Below are positions 17,161 to 25,051 of a stretch of 64,000 nt of DNA, one piece after another; positions within the stretch are counted from its first letter, which is position 1; each line of letters opens with the position of its first letter. Position numbers and translations under genes: made by a program. The notes under the pieces are model-generated. The model was not told the origin of the DNA. It saw only the letters and a list, made by a program, of their open reading frames with translations, and made no database searches. The stretch spans positions 1 through 64,000 of the forward strand of contig CAZSBB010000005.1 of assembly GCA_964605235.1 (NCBI GenBank), in the 5' to 3' direction. The stretch is from CAZSBB01 sp964605235. GTDB taxonomy: Bacteria; Planctomycetota; Phycisphaerae; Phycisphaerales; Phycisphaeraceae.

Positions 17161-18375
17161 ATGGACCCCCAAGTGAAAGCCCTGCTTGAGCAACTCACCA
17201 AGCAACTGGGCGAAGTCCCGCAGATCAAAGCGGCCGTCGAGCAGATGGAAGCCGAATTGAAGGCCGTCCCAGCCACCATCGAACAGCGCATCGCCCAAAT
17301 GCGGCGCGATGCCTGGGACGCCAATGGGCGCTATCGCGGGATCTTCGACAGCGAGCAGCAGGCGCGCGGCTTCGGCCTGCTGGTGCTGGGCAAGTGCGGC
17401 GGCAACGCCAACGCGCTGGCGCAGTTGAAGAAGGATTATCCGACCGCCTACGAACGTGCGATGGCCAGCGACCCGAACGCTTCGGGCGGGGCGCTGATCG
17501 CGCCCGAGTTCAGCACCCGCATTCTGTCCCTGATGGAGCGCTACGGCGTGTTCGACGCCCACGCCTTCCACATGCCCATGCAGGGCGACAGCCTGACGTT
17601 CCTGCGCGAAGTGGGCGACCCCACCGTGTTCCTGGTCAACGAGAACACCGCCGGCAGTGACAGCAGCCCGCAGTATTCCAACGTCGGCTTGACCGCCAAG
17701 GAATGGGGCACGCTGACCTACTACCCCAAATCGCTGGGTGAAGACAGCGCGGCGCAAATCGGGGAACTGGTCGGGCGCGCCATCGCCCGCGCCTTCGCGC
17801 TGAAGCTGGACAATGTGGGCTTCAACGGTGACGGCACGTCCACCTACTTCGGCATCACGGGCGTGCGGCAGAAGCTGGTGGACATCAACGGCGTGGATGA
17901 CGGCGGCGGTCTGGTGCTCGGTTCGGGCAACGCCTGGGCGGAACTCACGCTGGCGGACCATGAGAAGGTGGCCGGCGCGCTGCCGGAATATGCCGCCGGT
18001 GAAGCCGCCTGGTATTGCAGCCGCGCCTACTTCTGGACCGTCATGGCCAAGCTCGCCTTGGCGGCTGGTGGCGTGACCGCCGAGGAAATCCAAGGCCGGC
18101 GCACGCTGACCTTCCTGGGCTATCCGGTCAAGATCACGCAGGTCATGCCCAAGACCGAAGCCAACAGCCAGGTTCCGGCGCTGCTGGGCGACCTGTCCCA
18201 AGCGGCGACGGTGGGCGATCGGCGCATCCTGACCATCGACCAATCGGGCGAATACAAGTTCGCCGAACGGCAGGTGACGGTGCTGGGCACGCGGCGCGTG
18301 GCGGTGTCGGTGCATGACCTGGGCGATGCGACGACGGCCGGCCCGGTGGTCGGCCTCATCACGGCGAGCAGTTGA
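17161..18375 (+). CDS. HK97-fold major capsid protein
   Basis: 404 residues from the ATG at 17161; a TTG at 17146 in a TTGA overlap with the protease stop could also start translation. An N-terminal delta-like coiled coil (1-50, VKALLEQLTKQLGEV) is followed by the shell domain: SGGALIAPEFSTRIL, FLVNENTAG, LTYYPKSLGE, LKLDNVGFNG, WYCSRAYFW, and LTFLGYPVKITQVMP near the end. Order after portal and protease is the standard one. Chain length and motifs suggest a functional shell protein. Confidence 0.92.
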   Translation: MDPQVKALLEQLTKQLGEVPQIKAAVEQMEAELKAVPATIEQRIAQMRRDAWDANGRYRGIFDSEQQARGFGLLVLGKCGGNANALAQLKKDYPTAYERAMASDPNASGGALIAPEFSTRILSLMERYGVFDAHAFHMPMQGDSLTFLREVGDPTVFLVNENTAGSDSSPQYSNVGLTAKEWGTLTYYPKSLGEDSAAQIGELVGRAIARAFALKLDNVGFNGDGTSTYFGITGVRQKLVDINGVDDGGGLVLGSGNAWAELTLADHEKVAGALPEYAAGEAAWYCSRAYFWTVMAKLALAAGGVTAEEIQGRRTLTFLGYPVKITQVMPKTEANSQVPALLGDLSQAATVGDRRILTIDQSGEYKFAERQVTVLGTRRVAVSVHDLGDATTAGPVVGLITASS

Positions 18376-18419
18376 GCCGCTGGCGTGAATTGAAGCGGAT
18401 TTGAATCCTCAAACCAACA

Positions 18420-18453
18420 CCGGCCCGGCGGGGCCGACACGCCCCGCCGGCCG
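18420..18453 (+). terminator. GC hairpin after the capsid gene
   Basis: Arms CCGGCC-C-GGCGGGGC and GCCCCGCCGGCCGG around CGACAC form a 14-bp stem with one bulge. No T-run follows, so it is more likely an attenuator or mRNA stabiliser than a full terminator. Confidence 0.4.
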
Positions 18454-18471
18454 GCTTGCGAGAAACACCCA

Positions 18472-18912
18472 ATGAAAGAACTCCAGAATTGCGAAGTGCT
18501 GGGCGCAATCTTCCCGGCGGCGATCAAGGATGACGCCGCCTTCACCAGCCAGGTCATCGACTGTGCCGACGCCGATTACGTGGAATGGCATGTGCTGGTC
18601 GGCGCGACTGACGTAACCATGGCCGTGCTCAAGGTCATGGAATCGGACGTGAAGACCAACGCGACCACCCTGGGCGGCACGCCCGCCGAAGTGCTCGATG
18701 TCACGACCAAGCCCACCGACAGCGACGGCAGCAAGGTGTGGGTCATCGGCGTGAATCTGCGCAACGCGCGCAAGCGCTATCTGCAATTGCAGGCGACCGC
18801 CGGCAACGGCAGCACGGGCACTTACCTGTCGGCTTCCGCCGTGGTGCAGCGCAACGGCGTGCGGCAATCGACCGCCGCCGGCCGCGCTGTGGCCAATGCG
18901 GAATATGCGTGA
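18472..18912 (+). CDS. Unknown phage structural protein (head decoration or completion candidate)
   Basis: 146 residues, beta-rich: ADADYVEWHVLVGATDVTMAV in the middle and a C-terminal RVLQRNGVRQST-like strand. Position directly after the capsid gene is typical for decoration or head-completion proteins. No family recognised. Confidence 0.6.
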   Translation: MKELQNCEVLGAIFPAAIKDDAAFTSQVIDCADADYVEWHVLVGATDVTMAVLKVMESDVKTNATTLGGTPAEVLDVTTKPTDSDGSKVWVIGVNLRNARKRYLQLQATAGNGSTGTYLSASAVVQRNGVRQSTAAGRAVANAEYA

Positions 18913-18987
18913 CCTTCACTCCTTGCTCCCCTGCCCCGGCCGTGAATGGCTGGGGCGGGGTTTTGAATCACAGCAGAGGTAGCGGCC

Positions 18988-19281
18988 ATGCTCACCAATG
19001 GCGACGACATCATGGGACGGGACGACGATGAAGCGGTCTGCGCGCAAGCGCTGGGCGCGCTGGGCGACATTGCGACCTGGTTCAACGATCCGCTGCTGTT
19101 CAAAGCCAAGCTGCTGGTCATCCGGCAGACGGCGCGGCAGCACGGCTTGAGCGGCACGGCGGCGCTGCGGTTGTTCGTGGAATACTGGCGGCTGCTGCAA
19201 ACCCCGCATGACGATGACTTGATCGCGCGGAAGCTCGATGACTTCGCCCGCACGCAGGCGAAGCCGCGCCAGGAAGGTTGA
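18988..19281 (+). CDS. Unknown small helical phage protein
   Basis: 97 residues, mostly helix, with FKAKLLVIRQTARQHGLSGT in the middle. It ends 7 bp before the tape-measure-like gene, a position usually taken by tail-assembly chaperones. Homology is not evident. Confidence 0.5.
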   Translation: MLTNGDDIMGRDDDEAVCAQALGALGDIATWFNDPLLFKAKLLVIRQTARQHGLSGTAALRLFVEYWRLLQTPHDDDLIARKLDDFARTQAKPRQEG

Positions 19282-19288
19282 ACGCGCC

Positions 19289-21004
19289 ATGGCCAACGAA
19301 GAAGAAATCAGATTCAGGGTCAGCGCCGACGCCGAAGATGCGACGCGCAACCTGGACAAAGTGGCCGACGCGACACAGAACGTCGCGCGTGAAACCAAGG
19401 CGTCGGGCGATGTGATGGAGGACGCGGCGGCGGCGCTGGAAGAGCGCGGGCAGGCCGCTGCGGAACTGGCCGACGCCCTGAGCGAACAGGAACGCGCCGA
19501 ACTGGACGCCGCCGACGCGACGCGCGAAGGCGGAAAAGCGGCCGATGAAGCCAACCAGTCCCTGACTTGGAAGCAACGCGCGATTGAGTCGCTCAACGGC
19601 GCGCTGGGCGGCATGGTGACGCGCTGGATTGGCGCGCTGGCCATCGGCCGGGAGATCGTCCGGTTTTTCAATGACATTGCTGACGCGGCCCGCAAGGCCG
19701 CCGCCGCTGTCGTATCGGTGGGTGAATCGACGCGCGGGCTGACGGCCAACGTCGGCGCGTCCACCGCCAAGGCGGTCTTTGAGGGCACTACCGAGATTGC
19801 CGGGGAAAACCGCTTCAATGTGCAGGGGCGCGCGGACCTGCTGGCGGCGGTGTCGGCGCTGACCGACCTGCGCGAAGGTCTGACGCAAGATCAAATCCTG
19901 GAAGAAACCCGCCGGCTGGCAACGCTGCAACGGGCGACTGGTGTAGGCGGCGCGGACGCCGCGCGGCTGCTGCTGTCCCTGCAAGAGAACCTTGGATTAG
20001 GTGGGGACCAAGCGGTGGACTTCGGGGCGGTGGCGCTCAATAGCGGCCTGACGGCCGACAGCCTGCAACAGATCGTTGACCGTGCCGGCAATGTGGGCGG
20101 TATGGACCTGGTGGCGGCGCTCATTGCCGCGCGGGGGACAGGCTTGGACCCCAACCGGGCGAGCCGTTCGGTTCCAACACTGATTGCGGCGCTAACCAAG
20201 AACGACGCCAGCGGCAACGTCGATCCGCTGCTGGCGTCGGCGGGCGTGACGGCGGAAATGCCGATTATCGAGCGCCTGCAAAAGCTGCTGGAAGCGCGGG
20301 ACGCTGGACGTTTGAATGCAGGTCAGTTCAACGAAGCCATCGGCGGCGCTGAACAACTGCGAACCATCGCACCCCTGGAACGAGTGCTGCAACGCAACCT
20401 GATCCCCCAAGCCCGCGCTGCCCTGACCGATGCGCAGGCGGTCGAAAACACCATCGCCGAGCTTCAGCGCAATGAGTTTGTCCGGGCACAGGAACGCCAG
20501 AACGTGCGTGAGTTGGCAGCACAGGTTCGCCGGGAGCGCTCCGGCCTGACGGCGGTGGGTGAAGAACTGGCGGATTTTGAAGCATCGACCCAAGACCTGC
20601 CGGGAATCGTCCAATCACTCGCCTTTGTCGGCAACCTGCCCAATCTGATTAACCCGTCAGACCCGGAGGATACCGCCAGGCTCAACGAGCAGGCGACACA
20701 AGCCCCACAGGGCCAGCCTTCGCCACAAAGCCAGCAGACGCCCGCCACGGCGTTCCCTGGGCCTGCTGTCGAACCGATTCCGGCCGGCGGGCGCGACAAT
20801 CCCCCCGTAGTGATGGAGGGGCGGGGGCCGCTGACTGGCGACTTGGAAACCACCAACCGGCTGCTGGCCGACCTGGTGCAGCAGGTTCAGCAGGCCAACC
20901 AAGAACACGGCCGGGATATGGGCAAGGTCTTGGGCGAAGTCGGAAGCGCGCTGAACCGGCTGGAAGCCGCCAAGGGCTTCAGTGTGCGACGACGCGACCG
21001 ATGA
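19289..21004 (+). CDS. Short tape-measure-like protein
   Basis: 571 residues. It starts IRFRVSADAEDATRNLDKV, the standard opening of tape-measure proteins, followed by long Ala-rich coiled coil (60-125), one hydrophobic segment (about 130-155, LGGMVTRWIGALAIGREIVRF), more helix, a Pro/Gln-rich linker (about 470-520) and a last coiled coil. Tape-measure length sets tail length, so this would make a very short tube, or it has another role. No tube, sheath, baseplate or chaperone genes are present. The ATG at 19289 follows AGGAAGG. The stop overlaps a further ATG (ATGA). Confidence 0.7.
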   Translation: MANEEEIRFRVSADAEDATRNLDKVADATQNVARETKASGDVMEDAAAALEERGQAAAELADALSEQERAELDAADATREGGKAADEANQSLTWKQRAIESLNGALGGMVTRWIGALAIGREIVRFFNDIADAARKAAAAVVSVGESTRGLTANVGASTAKAVFEGTTEIAGENRFNVQGRADLLAAVSALTDLREGLTQDQILEETRRLATLQRATGVGGADAARLLLSLQENLGLGGDQAVDFGAVALNSGLTADSLQQIVDRAGNVGGMDLVAALIAARGTGLDPNRASRSVPTLIAALTKNDASGNVDPLLASAGVTAEMPIIERLQKLLEARDAGRLNAGQFNEAIGGAEQLRTIAPLERVLQRNLIPQARAALTDAQAVENTIAELQRNEFVRAQERQNVRELAAQVRRERSGLTAVGEELADFEASTQDLPGIVQSLAFVGNLPNLINPSDPEDTARLNEQATQAPQGQPSPQSQQTPATAFPGPAVEPIPAGGRDNPPVVMEGRGPLTGDLETTNRLLADLVQQVQQANQEHGRDMGKVLGEVGSALNRLEAAKGFSVRRRDR

Positions 21005-21096
21005 ACGCGGCTGCTTATGGAGAAAAAACCGACCAAATCACCCTTGCGGGTGACGCGGTGTCTGCACGATTTGAATGGTCTTTGAAAAGCGAATAA
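21001..21096 (+). CDS. 31-residue frame coupled to the tape-measure gene (possible truncated gene)
   Basis: The ATG overlaps the previous stop in an ATGA coupling, so it is probably translated. The frame ends after 31 residues (ends FEWSLKSE). It may be the 5' remnant of a deleted tail gene marking the right limit of the element. Confidence 0.4.
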   Translation: MNAAAYGEKTDQITLAGDAVSARFEWSLKSE

Positions 21097-21275
21097 CGCC
21101 CCTTTATGCCAGTGATGGCGGTTGCTGATCGGCAACCGTCCAAGCTGCCTGAAGACCACTGGTAGTCGGCTGCGGATGCTTTGAGAAAAAGCCCAGCCGG
21201 CAAGGGAGTTCTGAGCGTAGCTGGCGGCCTACGCTTATCTAGTGCGCGGAAAGTCAATCCCATTTTCGTGCGCAA

Positions 21276-21295
21276 AATCCCATTTCGGTTTGCGC
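21276..21295 (-). repeat. Candidate right terminal inverted repeat of phage-like element
   Basis: On the minus strand this reads GCGCAAACCGAAATGGGATT, matching 9784-9803 at 17 of 20. A second core copy (AATCCCATTTTCG) is at 21256-21268. The 343-bp stretch between the last phage frame and mraZ holds only these sites and the mraZ control region. The TGGGA cores could alternatively be MraZ-related sites. Confidence 0.45.
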
Positions 21296-21392
21296 TCTAC
21301 AGCGTGGTCGGTCTGCGCATGTGATGATGATTATCGGACACCAAAACTTTTTCATCAATTTTTGGGGCGATGCGAAAACCAAGTGTTGTGTT

Positions 21393-21408
21393 GTGGGGCA
21401 AAGTGGGG
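21393..21408 (+). promoter_or_regulatory. MraZ-box-like direct repeats
   Basis: GTGGGG occurs at 21393-21398 and 21403-21408, one helical turn apart, just upstream of mraZ, and again at 21434. MraZ proteins bind tandem TGGG-type boxes in their own promoter. Confidence 0.55.
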
Positions 21409-21439
21409 TAACATCCCACACACTTGAGTTCATGTGGGG

Positions 21440-21934
21440 ATGGCATGCGTGGTTTTCACCGGCAGGTACGAACACACCATCGACGCCAAGAATCGTTTGG
21501 CGATCCCCTCGGACATCCGCAAGCGGTTGCGGCGTGGCGCCGAGCAGGCGGATGCCGACGTGGTGCTGTACGTGACGCTGGACGAGTCGCGCAAACGGTT
21601 GTGCATCTGGCCGGAGGACAAGTTCGACCAGCGGGCTGAGGAGCTGGACCGGTCCGAGCGTGGGCCGCAGGAGATGCTGCCCTACGAGCGGGTGTTCTTC
21701 TCCATGGCGACCGCGACGGAGTTGGACGGTCAGGGCCGCGTGCGTTTGCCCGACGACTTGATGCAGATGTCCGGCGTCGGTGGTGAAGTCACCATCCTGG
21801 GCGTCAAGGACCACTTGGAAGTCTGGAACCGAGCGGATTGGACGAGTTACCTGCAGAACATGCTCGCGGAAAATCCCATGGTGCTCATGAATCCGCGGCA
21901 AGCATTGCGGAATGAACCGAAGCAACAGCCGTAA
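21440..21934 (+). CDS. mraZ: Transcriptional regulator MraZ
   Basis: 164 residues from the ATG at 21440. Two AbrB-like repeats: FTGRYEHTIDAKNRLAIP with a DxxxR core at the N terminus, and ATELDGQGRVRLPDDL near residue 95. MraZ forms ring oligomers, binds its own promoter and controls the division and cell-wall (dcw) cluster. Its usual partner rsmH is not downstream; within 520 bp the sequence runs into G-rich tandem repeats and an assembly gap. The upstream border is the phage-like element, which may have altered its promoter. Confidence 0.92.
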   Translation: MACVVFTGRYEHTIDAKNRLAIPSDIRKRLRRGAEQADADVVLYVTLDESRKRLCIWPEDKFDQRAEELDRSERGPQEMLPYERVFFSMATATELDGQGRVRLPDDLMQMSGVGGEVTILGVKDHLEVWNRADWTSYLQNMLAENPMVLMNPRQALRNEPKQQP

Positions 21935-21976
21935 ACCCAGGGCAAGGATGCTCAGGGATGCCGCCCGGAGGGAACC

Positions 21977-22240
21977 GTGACGGCAGACGCAACGGAGTGC
22001 TTTTGCGGTGAACTACCCCAGGGAAGCTTTTCCGCAGGGAAAACTTCCGGGGGACTTCCGGGGGGACGATCGATCCAGGGAAGGACGGTCGAGGCCTGCA
22101 CGCGTTCCTGGCAAGGATGCCTTCAAACGCGCTTGACGACGACGAAGGGAGAAGGGATTCGCGCCTTGGACAGCCGGTTCGACGCTGATCGGAGCATCAC
22201 GGAAGGTGCTCCGAGCAACCAGCGCCAGCAGCATCGGTGA
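21977..22240 (+). CDS. Doubtful small frame after mraZ
   Basis: 87 residues from a GTG preceded by GGAGG at five bases. Composition is ordinary but low in hydrophobic residues, and no family is recognised. It is listed because the ribosome site is good and it follows mraZ directly. It may be chance. Confidence 0.25.
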   Translation: MTADATECFCGELPQGSFSAGKTSGGLPGGRSIQGRTVEACTRSWQGCLQTRLTTTKGEGIRALDSRFDADRSITEGAPSNQRQQHR

Positions 22241-22367
22241 TCGGGTTCTTCCGCTGAAGATCCGGTAATCGCTGGCAGGACCCGGCCGCTCGGAGGCACC
22301 TTCGTCGTTTTCATTGTAGGCCGACCATCGTTCAAGAGCGACCCCGCGCTGCACGGATTGCATGCTC

Positions 22368-22433
22368 GGGGGACATTCGGGGGACAACCCGGGGGACATT
22401 CGGGGGGACATTCGGGGGGACATTCGGGGGGCC
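22368..22433 (+). repeat. Tandem GGGGGACATTC minisatellite abutting the gap
   Basis: Five units of GGGGGACATTC or close variants with 11-13 bp period. Two more units (about 22524-22550) lie beyond the gap, so the array probably spans it and caused the break. Confidence 0.8.
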
Positions 22434-22456
22434 ATCCGCGGACACGCGGCAACCCC

Positions 22457-22466
22457 NNNNNNNNNN
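22457..22466. other. Assembly gap (10 N)
   Basis: Ten undetermined bases inside a G-rich low-complexity tract. True length is unknown, so gene order across this point (mraZ to the HTH/dockerin gene) should not be taken as real. Confidence 0.99.
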
Positions 22467-22606
22467 GAGGTGGTGGGGGGGGAGGGGGGGGGGAGCGCCG
22501 GGGCGAGGAGGGGGGGGATTTAGCGGGGGAACATTCGGGGGGACATCCGGGGACAGGTGGGAATCCAGGTCCCCCCATGGGTATCGCCCCACCCCCGCGC
22601 GCTTAG

Positions 22607-22626
22607 CCGGCGAGCTTGCTCGCCGG
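22607..22626. repeat. Perfect hairpin CCGGCGAGC/GCTCGCCGG
   Basis: Nine-bp arms with a TT loop, preceded by TTAG. It lies downstream of the minus-strand HTH/dockerin gene and resembles the TTAGCCCCCGGCGA hairpins near the rhomboid gene. Confidence 0.55.
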
Positions 22627-22677
22627 GGCATCGCGCTGCGCCGCCGCTCCCCCACCATCTGTTGCTCGTGAACCCCG

Positions 22678-23163
22678 CTACCGCCCCGCCCGCTTGCGAT
22701 CGCTCAGCGCCACCAGCACGTGCTGCGTCACCGTGCATTCGGTGATCACCGCCCCCAGAATGTCCAGCACGCGCCCGCACTCCACGCTGGACATGCGCCC
22801 ATCCCGGAACGACTCCCGGATGCGCGTCAGCGATTCGCTGGCGGCCTGCACCGCATGGATGCTAGAGTCCAATGCATCATCCGGCCCGATGCGCCCGTCG
22901 CCGTTCACATCCAAATCCACTTCCACCGGCAACGCCTGCCATTCGCTGCCCGCGAGGAATGCCGTCACCAGCGTCTGCTGGGCGGCCTTGCTGCTCAGAT
23001 GCCGGAGCATCAGGCGAATGCTGTGGAAGTCCGGCTGACTTTCGCCGTTGATCCAGCGATACACCGTCGACGGCGAGACGCCGATGTACTCACCAATCTC
23101 CCGTGCGGTGGTGTGGCCGTCGTTGATCAAACGCTGCAACGTCTGTGCGATGGGTTCCGACAT
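22678..23163 (-). CDS. HTH DNA-binding protein with dockerin/EF-hand-like motif
   Basis: 161 residues. The N terminus is a helix-turn-helix (TTAREIGEYIGVSPSTVYRW, NGESQPDFHSIRLML). A calcium-loop-like motif follows at about residue 88, DVNGDGRIGPDDALD, the pattern of dockerin type I or EF-hand loops. The C-terminal 50 residues are helical with CTVTQHVLVALSDRKRA at the end. No signal peptide is present, so the loop would be cytoplasmic. I know similar architecture from planctomycete proteins but no function. It might sense a cation or only use the loop as a structural turn. Confidence 0.7.
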   Translation of the reverse strand: MSEPIAQTLQRLINDGHTTAREIGEYIGVSPSTVYRWINGESQPDFHSIRLMLRHLSSKAAQQTLVTAFLAGSEWQALPVEVDLDVNGDGRIGPDDALDSSIHAVQAASESLTRIRESFRDGRMSSVECGRVLDILGAVITECTVTQHVLVALSDRKRAGR

Positions 23164-23289
23164 GTTGGCGCCATTCCCACGCCCAGCACCTCACAGCCGT
23201 CGGCCGGGCATCAAAACATCATAACGCCAACCGCCCCGGACGCGCAGCGGCCACGCACGCCCAGCACCCGACGACTGGCGTCGTCGGGT

Positions 23290-23353
23290 GGAGAAAAAAG
23301 GGGATAAGTACATTATTTTTGCAAAAATAATGTACTTATCCCCTTTTTTCTCC
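23290..23353. repeat. Perfect 64-bp palindrome, AT-rich
   Basis: Arms of 31 bp (23290-23320 and 23323-23353) are exact reverse complements around a central GC. The left arm begins GGAGAAAAAAGGGGATAAGT and ends with five T. It lies between the divergent HTH/dockerin and Nudix genes. Sequences beginning AAAAAGGGGA are typical of REP elements moved by Y1 (TnpA-REP) transposases; none is encoded in the window. Confidence 0.9.
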
Positions 23354-23381
23354 CCCGTCCGGGCACGGCTACAATGACCCC

Positions 23382-23939
23382 ATGACCACGCCCGCGCGTC
23401 CCACGCCCGCCCACTTGTCCAACACGCCACAGGTGTACGCCGGCCCGCGCTTTGTCGTGCATGCCGCGACGCTGCCGGGGCGCGCCGGGGCGATCATTCG
23501 CCGCGATGCCGTGGTGACGCCCGACTCCGTGGTCGTGCTGCCGCTGCTGGATGACGACACGGTGGTGCTGATCCGCAACCGTCGGTTCGTGGTGGGCAAA
23601 ACGCTCTGGGAACTGTGCGCCGGCACGCTCGAGCCCGGCGAAGACCCCCTGCCCTGTGCCGCCCGCGAACTGATCGAAGAAACCGGCTACCGGTCGGATC
23701 ATCTCGAACCATTGACCAGCTTCCACCCCACGCCGGGGCTGGCGACCGAATACATGCACGCCTTCCTGGCGACCAGGCTGACCCACGTGGGCCAGGACCT
23801 CGACGAGAACGAGCAGATCACCGTGGAAGCCATGAAATTGTCCAAGGCGCTGGACCTGATAGCCGACCATAGCATTGAGGACGGCAAGACCATTGCCGCG
23901 CTGTTGTTCTATATGCAATTTCGCCGCCCCCGGAAGTGA
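23382..23939 (+). CDS. Nudix hydrolase, ADP-ribose-pyrophosphatase-like
   Basis: 185 residues. The Nudix box reads GTLEPGEDPLPCAARELIEE followed by TGY, complete with G, E, REL and EE metal residues. An N-terminal beta-rich domain (GRAGAIIRRDAVVTPDSVVV) before the box and length near 185 point to the NudF/ADP-ribose pyrophosphatase group, which makes AMP and ribose 5-phosphate. It is followed by a hairpin repeat and the rhomboid gene on the same strand. Confidence 0.85.
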   Translation: MTTPARPTPAHLSNTPQVYAGPRFVVHAATLPGRAGAIIRRDAVVTPDSVVVLPLLDDDTVVLIRNRRFVVGKTLWELCAGTLEPGEDPLPCAARELIEETGYRSDHLEPLTSFHPTPGLATEYMHAFLATRLTHVGQDLDENEQITVEAMKLSKALDLIADHSIEDGKTIAALLFYMQFRRPRK

Positions 23940-23959
23940 TTCCACCGGAAATCACTGAC

Positions 23960-23988
23960 TTAGCCCCCGGCGAGTCGCCGGGGGCTAA
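23960..23988. repeat. TTAGCCCCCGGCGA hairpin, copy 1
   Basis: Fourteen-bp perfect arms (TTAGCCCCCGGCGA and its complement) around a single G. The copy at 24998 is identical, including the flanking AC and ATGG. Located between the Nudix and rhomboid genes. Confidence 0.85.
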
Positions 23989-24052
23989 ATGGAAGACCGA
24001 ATCCCGTCCGGATTTCACGAACCGTACGTCACCGCTCCGCCGAGTCAACGCC

Positions 24053-24964
24053 ATGGCCTACTACGAACGCGGGTATTACCAGGACAGCGATCAACCCCGC
24101 GGCTTCGGGGGCGGACGCTGGTCCATGGTCACCTGGCTGATGATCATCAATGCCGCGGTTTTCATGCTCGATTCTGTGCTGCTCGGTTCCCGCCGGGGGA
24201 CGTTGCTCTCGCCTTCCCTGTGGGGGCACTTCAGTATCGACCGCGCGCTGGACCACTGGCAGGTCTGGCGTTTCTTCAGCTACCAGTTCATCCATGCGGG
24301 ATTGCTGCACATCTTCTTCAACATGCTGGCGCTGTACTTCTTCGGCCGGCAGATCGAAAACTGGTGGGGCAGCAAACGCTTCCTGGCGTTCTACCTGCTC
24401 TGTGGCGTTTGCGGTGCGTTCATCTACACCGCGCTGTGGTTCATCCCCGGTTTGCTGGGCTCCCCCGCCGAGATGCCGCTGGTAGGCGCCTCGGGCAGCG
24501 TCTTTGGCATTCTGGTCGCCAGTGCCGTGCTGTTTCCGCGCCAGCAGGTCATGCTGCTTTTCCCGCCGATTCCCATGACCATGCGCACCATGGCAATGAT
24601 CTTCCTGGGCATCGCGGTGCTGTCTGTGGTCGTCGGAGCAGGCAACGCCGGCGGCGAAGCGGCGCACCTCGGCGGCGCGCTGCTGGGCTGGTTCCTGGTC
24701 AAGCATCCCAACCTGCTCAATTTCGCCGACGGCGCCCCCGGAACGTCCGGAACCTTGGGCAACTCGCGCGGTGGCATCCTGCAACGCTGGAGCGAACGGC
24801 GGCGGGAACGTCAGGCACAACGCCGCGCTGCGACTGAGACCGCCCGGCAGGCGGAAATGGATCGCATTCTGGATAAGGTCAAGGAAAAAGGCCTGCACAG
24901 CCTGACCGACCGCGAAAAGCGGCTGCTGCAAAGCGAAACCGACCGCATGCGCAAAACCGGTTGA
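24053..24964 (+). CDS. Rhomboid-family intramembrane serine protease
   Basis: 303 residues from the ATG at 24053; the frame extends upstream through the hairpin repeat but that part is not coding-like. Six membrane segments are seen. Catalytic Ser is in GASGSVFG and catalytic His in AAHLGG; the HxxxHxxxN-like motif FIHAGLLHIFFNMLAL and the L1-loop Trp-Arg (WQVWRFFSYQF) are present. The C-terminal 65 residues are charged and cytoplasmic and end in KVKEKGLHSLTDREKRLL, a tail common to many bacterial rhomboids. Substrates are unknown. Confidence 0.92.
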   Translation: MAYYERGYYQDSDQPRGFGGGRWSMVTWLMIINAAVFMLDSVLLGSRRGTLLSPSLWGHFSIDRALDHWQVWRFFSYQFIHAGLLHIFFNMLALYFFGRQIENWWGSKRFLAFYLLCGVCGAFIYTALWFIPGLLGSPAEMPLVGASGSVFGILVASAVLFPRQQVMLLFPPIPMTMRTMAMIFLGIAVLSVVVGAGNAGGEAAHLGGALLGWFLVKHPNLLNFADGAPGTSGTLGNSRGGILQRWSERRRERQAQRRAATETARQAEMDRILDKVKEKGLHSLTDREKRLLQSETDRMRKTG

Positions 24965-24997
24965 GCGTCATTCCATCAACTGGATGCCGTGGTTCAC

Positions 24998-25026
24998 TTA
25001 GCCCCCGGCGAGTCGCCGGGGGCTAA
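24998..25026. repeat. TTAGCCCCCGGCGA hairpin, copy 2
   Basis: Identical over 35 bp to the element at 23960, here between the rhomboid and gamma-glutamylcyclotransferase-like genes, so the two copies bracket the rhomboid gene. Confidence 0.85.
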
Positions 25027-25051
25027 ATGGGATTCGCCCGGCGTTTACAAC

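Noticed and set aside
9690..21430. Direct-repeat attachment sites for the phage-like element
   Set aside because: No direct repeat found by eye between the left and right borders; only inverted copies are seen.
22368..22550. CRISPR array
   Set aside because: Units are 11-13 bp tandem repeats without spacers.
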